Shown here: one piece after another, positions 59,119 through 64,000 of the stretch
Numbering within the stretch: the stretch's first letter is position 1
How the letters are laid out: each line of letters opens with the position of its first letter
Assembly: GCA_030077755.1 (NCBI GenBank)
Contig: JAQJZZ010000020.1
Span: 62,001-126,000, forward strand
Reading direction: 5' to 3'
Source of the DNA: Filosporella fistucella
Taxonomy: Eukaryota; Ascomycota; Leotiomycetes; Helotiales
DNA: 64,000 nucleotides
Position numbers and translations under genes: made by a program
The notes under the pieces: model-generated
The model's database searches: none
Seen by the model: only the letters and a program-made list of their open reading frames with translations
Told to the model about the DNA's origin: nothing

Positions 59119-60972
59119 TCATACCTTTTCCTTCGTCTCCTCCGTCACCTCAGTGATTTCACCAATACCAGCAGCCTTATCCACTTCTTTCTGGTACTTC
59201 CGCTCTTGCCATAGCCACCATAGACGCCAAAGGACCATCACGAAACCTGTTAGGGGAAGTGTAATTGCCCAGTAGATCCAGAAATCATGCGATATGGTGG
59301 ATGAGCTTGAGCTGGTGGCTGAACTGTCGCGATTAGGCTGGGACCATGAGAACATCGACATGCTGAATAATGTCTGGGCTGGAATTAGCACAAAATCGCG
59401 GTACTATGGAGCGGTGAAACTTACAGCGACATAAGTACCAGGCAGAAAGACGGTAGTAATCAGAGCTAGTGTCTTCATTGCACTTGAGTCTCTCGCACTC
59501 GATACAGCTATCTTGGCATTGAGAGAATTATCGATTTGTGCAATGTAAGAGTAAAGCTGTCATCGTCAGCCAACCTCACTTCATAGCCCAAAACAGAGTC
59601 AGCATACCACACCAATCTGGGAGTCGACTCTCCCTCTCGAACAGTTCTGCATCCCACACAGTCCCTTGGCACCAACTTCCATAAATTCAATGACCTCAGC
59701 CATCTCGTGTTCTCTTTGAAAACGATCATCTGAATCTACAGCATCGGCAGAAGGATCATGAGATACTCTCGTGATCTCTTTACTGGTCTTTGAAAAGAAC
59801 GCGGCGCAGTCCACACACCACGCCGTTACTCTATGAAAGAAAATGATTTCCGTGAGGAGGGTGTGGATGTCTTGAGTCAGCTGCCTGATTTTATCTCTTG
59901 GTATGTTCTCAGGGTTGATATGTCTTTCGTGCAGATGTACGTTTCTACCTGCAAATACCACCCCAGTTTGTCGTTCCAGACTGATGATCTGGTCGTCAAT
60001 ATCCCAGGCGAATATTTGTGCTCTGGACATGTAGTTTTGAAGAAGCAGGACGGGGAGTAAGAGCGGATTTCCCCATTGTAAAATGGAGCCCCGTAGACGT
60101 TCAAGAAATTGAGATGATTGTGTTATTTCATCTGGGTCCTCTGGAAACTGGAAGCCGGCATAATCGCGATGACGACGTGGGGTGTCATAGGCTAGAGGGG
60201 CTTGCCAGATCGAATGCCGCATGGTTGGAAGAGGGTCATGGAGGAAGCTGCCGTGGATAAGGGCAGTCGTTATTTTTGTCGCTGGATCATAAGACATGGC
60301 GAGTAGAGAATTACCTACTGGCATCTTCTGCGGGACTTTGATAGCGAAACCTGACCAGTTGTTAGGTGCTTACTTGGAACGCGGAGGATAATTCTTGACC
60401 AATGCTTTTGACTTGTCTTGAAGCGCCTTTTGCATACTCGAAATGTCGAGAGAAGGTACCGTCATAGTGAAACAGAGATTCGAGGGAGTTGGGTGGAAGA
60501 TTGAAAAACTCCTCCACACGGAGGTATGATGCTCTGCTCATGGGAATCCCTGGTGGACGGAAGTTCGTCCTCTCGCAGAATCTAACAGTATCAGATTTCT
60601 GATACAAATTAATTTGGATAGCTTACAGTATTTTTATCCCACCTTCCAAAGCAGCACCCCTCGGCCCTGGAAGTTGCTCAAATTCCCCCTATATGTATTC
60701 AGTCACGTGTTGGCGTGAGACACCATCATGGCAGACTCACTCTCTGGACGAGCCAATCTTCAAGCTGTGCTTCCCCAATCGACATGTATCTGAAATTTTT
60801 TTCATCGCACTCCTCTACCTACACAATGTTAATACACGCTCAAAATATCTTTGCGCTGGAAACATACTCCTGCATACTTCCACACGTCCACAACGCGAAG
60901 ATAAGCTGGCGCTGGACCATCAGGTTTGAACTTGACAATGTCAAGTAGTTCATCATGGCGGGATTTGAACAT
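59119..60972 (-). CDS. CorA-like Mg2+ transporter-related membrane protein
   Basis: Seven exons: 60972-60868, 60818-60741, 60688-60627, 60581-60374, 60327-59608, 59556-59425, 59373-59119, about 519 residues. The start is inferred from the ATG that opens exon 1. N-terminal pieces PAYLRVVDVWKYAG, FRYMSIGEAQLEDWL and ILFCERTNFRPPGIPMSR are typical of a large fungal family annotated as CorA-like. The C-terminus has the CorA layout: a cytosolic helix (IAQIDNSLNAKIAVSSARDSSAMK read in pieces), a first membrane helix ALITTVFLPGTYVATLFSMSMF (about 425-443), a Ser/Thr loop and a second helix FWIYWAITLPLTGFVMVLW (466-484). The GMN selectivity motif of true CorA channels is replaced by FSMSMF, so magnesium transport cannot be assumed. 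All six junctions keep frame. Confidence 0.82.
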
Positions 60973-61432
60973 CGAGGAGCATGTACAAGAAGGACGGCAC
61001 TCTTCATCGCCCTCAGCAACGCGTTGAAACTTAAGTTAACCTTTCCTGAGCTGCAGCTTCAGCTGAGATGAGATGGCAGGGGATGTTACATGGGTGTCAG
61101 AGGATCAGGTGACATGGCAATACGAATGCCATGCCCACATGTCCTTTAATCTTTCCTGCTGTGATATCCCAGCTATATATACATCTGCAATGTTATAAGA
61201 AAGGGTGATATCTCTTTGCAGCTGGAAAGCAGCAAGCCACCCTTGTCGAGTGGACGTCATGTGACCAGCATCAATTATGAATCCCAGACTGCTTGTGTCT
61301 ATGGGGAGTAGATATTGGGTACTGATCGTGACATGTTTGAAATCCTGAATGAAGAAGAAGATATGTGATGAAGGAAAGAATTCACTGAAGAGACCAAATT
61401 CTATAATTCGCAATTCTATGTCTATCAATGGT
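60973..61432. other. Short intergenic region
   Basis: About 460 bp between two minus-strand genes: promoter of the CorA-like gene and 3' flank of the P5C reductase gene. Nothing recognised. Confidence 0.4.
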
Positions 61433-62392
61433 CTATTTCCCAATTTCTTTGCTCCGTTCCGAACTTGCAATCACAGCTTTACTAAAAGCATATCTAGCTC
61501 TATCTTCTTCTAGGCTCAGTAGACCAGCAATGGTAGTCCCCTTAGGGCTCGAAAACTTTTCTCGTAAAACAGCAGGATGCTCACCATTCTCCAACAACTT
61601 CGCCAAAGAGAACAATGATTGGGTCAGGATTTTCTTTGCGTCTACACGCTTCAGCCCCTGACTGACTGCCCCATCCAGCATTCCATCGAATGCTACCGAT
61701 AACAGAGCTCCAGATGCTCCTGCCAGGACGCCGCCCACGTCGTACAATTCCGGCGCCACGGATTGGATCTTGCCGAGTTGGAGGAAAATCCATTCTGTAA
61801 TCTGTTCAAACTCCTGGGGAAATTCGGGATCTATCGAGGTCTCAATGACAGTCATCGACTCCCCAAATTCAGCAGCAATATTCAACATAGCTCTCTTGAG
61901 GTAGAAAGGCTTTCCATCACCCCTGGAGAAAATGGCATCGTACAGCTTCTGCGGAGGTGATCCAACAAGGACGCTGATGACGAGTTTCCCCGCTAGAGCC
62001 TCACTGACGCCACCCACTTTCAGAACCAAATCAATCATGTATGGTTTGAAACCAAACACGACAACATCGGCTTGCCTCATCGCGTCCACATTATCACCTC
62101 GGATGACCTCGAATCTGTCAGAGTACTGAGAAAACCGGGATTTCAAATTTTCCGCTGAGCCTTGACTTTGAACTGTTGCAAGAAATCGAGAAAACTTTGG
62201 TTTTTCTCCAGCTACTCTGCTTTTCTCACATGCCTGCATCACCCCTGACAGGATTGCTCCACCCATTGTCCCTAGTCAAGCCGGTCAGTTTTCTGGTAAC
62301 GACGTTTTGGAATTTGATTGCCTACCACAGCCAATGACGGCAAGAGTTTTGCCAACGACATGGGAACTTCCATTCCCGTTCATGGCAGCCAT
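61433..62392 (-). CDS. Pyrroline-5-carboxylate reductase
   Basis: Last step of proline synthesis, NAD(P)H-dependent reduction of pyrroline-5-carboxylate in the cytosol. Two exons, 62392-62326 and 62271-61433, about 301 residues. The intron splits the Rossmann motif; the spliced product reads AVIGCGTMGGAIL (18-30), a proper GxGxMG dinucleotide-binding start. Further conserved parts are VVVFGFKP, a MLNIAAEFGES stretch where family members have RxMPN, and LREKFSSPKGTTIAGLLSLE near the C-terminus, the substrate/dimer signature. The usual LSGSGPAY stretch is here GVLAGASGALLSV, somewhat divergent, so this may be a second, specialised paralogue. The ATG at 62392 is supported by the frame; a second ATG lies three codons later. 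Confidence 0.88.
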
Positions 62393-63611
62393 TGGGTTGG
62401 ACTTTTAGAGCGTAGACACAGCGGAGAGTGAAAACTCGAAGTTTTTATTCTGAAATTGAAGTGAAGGGATTTGCCCAGAGGAAAGTACACTGTAGGAGAC
62501 GAGACAACGATGAAGTTCAACAACAATGGGGGCAATCTCTAGCAATAATGTGGTCGAAAGTGTACCTGGTAAGAAGAGAACATCAAGAATTACAATTTAA
62601 CACAGCAAAGTGGGATGTTGATGTGCCGTTGAGACAACTCGCCGGAGTCGAAGATCATTTTAGGCGACATTTTTAGTGTGCGATAAGAAACCCAATTTGA
62701 ACTTCAACTTTCAACTTCATCTATCACAACCAGCATTCATCATTCATCATCCTTCATCCTTCATCCTTCAAAGTACTTCCGTTTCATTTCAGTTATCAAA
62801 TACTGCCTTGTCTTAACAAATCCCATATAGCCACGGCGAGGCTGAGTCGGTTCGACGGCTGCCGGATAACACTGCCACCCTTATCACGGGCCACAAGGTC
62901 GTGTTTCACATCAACTACGCGGACGCATAACTTTTGATCTTACAGGTGGATCAATAAACTCATCCAAAAACAACCTCTTCAATAGAAACACGTCGAGTAC
63001 ATATCAACATCCAATGCTATCATATCCAAGACCTGCCATTCAACAGAAAAACTCTATCCTTATCACTTCAATTATTGACCGCTATCACGATCTATCACAA
63101 CGTCACCGTTGAGATATAATCGCTTGCCACTACCGACAACCCTGCAAGCAGTCGTCGATCCTTTCAGCCCCTTTTGGGAATGCTCAGATTAAGGATCCCA
63201 GTCTCATGGTCCCAGAATGGCAAACACCCAATGGGAACTATAACCAAAAACAACCTCGATCCACCGAGGACCGAATTGAGATGAACATTATGCATTCGAC
63301 CTTGTCTTTAATACAGGTTTACTACCACTGGCAGTTCGTTTATCGGAATATTTCGTCGTTGAACAATGCGAAACAGCTCAATTTGGATCAATGGGACCAA
63401 TTACGGTTCAATGCTCGATGAACTTCTCTCCCCTGAACAGAATAGAGGGCCATGCCAATCTGTTTATTTCCTGAAAACAATGCCATGTCGTCGCTTTGGA
63501 TTCCTTTCGTAGAGAACGTTGGTATAAAAGGTATGCCTCTCCTTTTATAGCTTTGCTTTGCGTTGAAGTTTCTGTCTTGGTTCACTCTTTTATACCATCA
63601 CGTGATTCATT
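62393..63611. other. Intergenic region between divergent genes
   Basis: About 1.2 kb. It contains a TTCATC/TTCATCC tandem repeat at 62734-62770 and no gene I can support. It should hold the P5C reductase and GH76 promoters. Confidence 0.4.
62734..62770. repeat. Short tandem repeat (TTCATC/TTCATCC)n
   Basis: Five to six imperfect copies of TTCATC(C) in the divergent intergenic region, about 350 bp upstream of the P5C reductase start. Confidence 0.7.
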
Positions 63612-64000
63612 ATGTTGCCTTCCACTCTTTTGGCCGTTGTCTCGTCATTCTTTTCTATTTCTAATGCTCTTCCTGCTCCTCAATCAGATCCTCACTGGCA
63701 TCAGATCAAATCAAGACTCAGTAGTCGTGCCACCAAGACAGAATATGTTGCCTATGCAGTAGCTGGCATCAACCAGATGCAAACCTGGTATGATGCTGCA
63801 ACTGGTCTTTGGTCAGGAGCTTGGTGGCCAAGTGCAAATGTAATCACTATGCTCGCGGACTTCCAAGAGTATTTCCCGGACAAGGCGAAAGGCATCACAG
63901 ATCAAGTCTTTCCCACCACACTGGCGAAAGCTCCAAATACCTTCGCTGGATTCATTAACGGTTTCTACGACGATGAGTTATGGTGGGTATTGGCATGGAT
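63612..64000 (+). CDS. GH76 alpha-1,6-mannanase-like protein, N-terminal part (3' end outside the window)
   Basis: The frame from the ATG at 63612 stays open to the window edge (129 codons). A signal peptide (MLPSTLLAVVSSFFSISNA) leads into a typical GH76 start: INQMQTWYDAATGLWSGAWWPSANVITMLADF and, at the edge, FINGFYDDELWWVLAWI. The adjacent Asp pair in YDDE is the catalytic pair of GH76. Relatives include Dfg5/Dcw1 proteins, which attach GPI proteins to the wall, and secreted mannanases; the missing C-terminus (GPI tail or not) is needed to decide. No intron appears in the visible part. Confidence 0.88.
   Translation, partial: MLPSTLLAVVSSFFSISNALPAPQSDPHWHQIKSRLSSRATKTEYVAYAVAGINQMQTWYDAATGLWSGAWWPSANVITMLADFQEYFPDKAKGITDQVFPTTLAKAPNTFAGFINGFYDDELWWVLAW

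Noticed and set aside
1..64000. tRNA genes, rRNA genes and CRISPR arrays
   Set aside because: No A-box/B-box pair with a foldable cloverleaf was found by eye, no rRNA sequence was recognised, and CRISPR is not expected in a fungal nuclear genome. A tRNA-detection program would be decisive.

Overview
The window is a piece of a filamentous ascomycete (Pezizomycotina) nuclear genome. The evidence is short introns (43 to about 75 nt typical, one of 238 nt) with GTRNGT-type donors and CTAAC-like branch sites, long AT-moderate intergenic spaces, and typical fungal families: HET, NACHT-ankyrin, CFEM, fungal P450, proteinase K-like S8 and GH76. A Leotiomycetes (Botrytis/Sclerotinia-like) source would fit, but that is inference only. 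I reconstructed introns by reading frames and splice signals by eye; no database search was possible.

Layout. 1-2.1 kb: a HET-domain gene (minus strand, running off the left edge) that looks broken by an amber stop and a frameshift. 2.7 kb: a Gln-rich protein with a Cys-rich hydrophobic tail. 7.3-8.8 kb: a six-exon GPI-anchored CFEM protein whose Ser/Thr stalk is built of one repeat per exon. 10.6-13.8 kb: divergent housekeeping pair ALG11 (N-glycan assembly) and COX18-type mitochondrial insertase. 13.8-22.9 kb: about 9 kb of mostly non-coding DNA with alternating purine-rich and pyrimidine-rich blocks, leading into a SAK1/Ssp1-type (CaMKK-like) kinase at 22.9-26.7 kb. 28.3-31.2 kb: an NLR-like protein (Helo-like N-terminus, NACHT, ankyrin). 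34-36 kb: kelch-type membrane protein. 36.7-38.5 kb: cytochrome P450. 39-39.6 kb: a transcription-factor relic beside an AT-rich block. 40-41.8 kb: an intact HET gene. 44.1-45.0 kb: a secreted repeat protein cut by dibasic sites. 45.6-48.6 kb: chitin deacetylase and a convergent multicopper oxidase. 49.6-51.1 kb: Ser-rich protein of unknown function. 51.6-54.6 kb: MLH3-type mismatch repair protein. 55-56.6 kb: subtilisin-like protease. 59.1-61.0 kb: CorA-like membrane protein. 61.4-62.4 kb: pyrroline-5-carboxylate reductase. 63.6 kb to the right edge: start of a GH76 mannanase.

Functional themes. Three genes (two HET, one NLR-like) belong to families used in fungal self/non-self recognition and programmed death. 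Several others are secreted or wall-facing (CFEM, Kex2-type repeat protein, chitin deacetylase, multicopper oxidase, subtilisin, GH76). Housekeeping genes (ALG11, COX18, SAK1, MLH3, P5CR) are interspersed. The most interesting element is the secreted precursor at 44,131-45,039: alternating peptide modules separated by Lys-Arg sites, whose peptide sequence is held constant while codons have drifted. It looks like a Kex2-processed repeat (KEP) precursor of unknown peptides.
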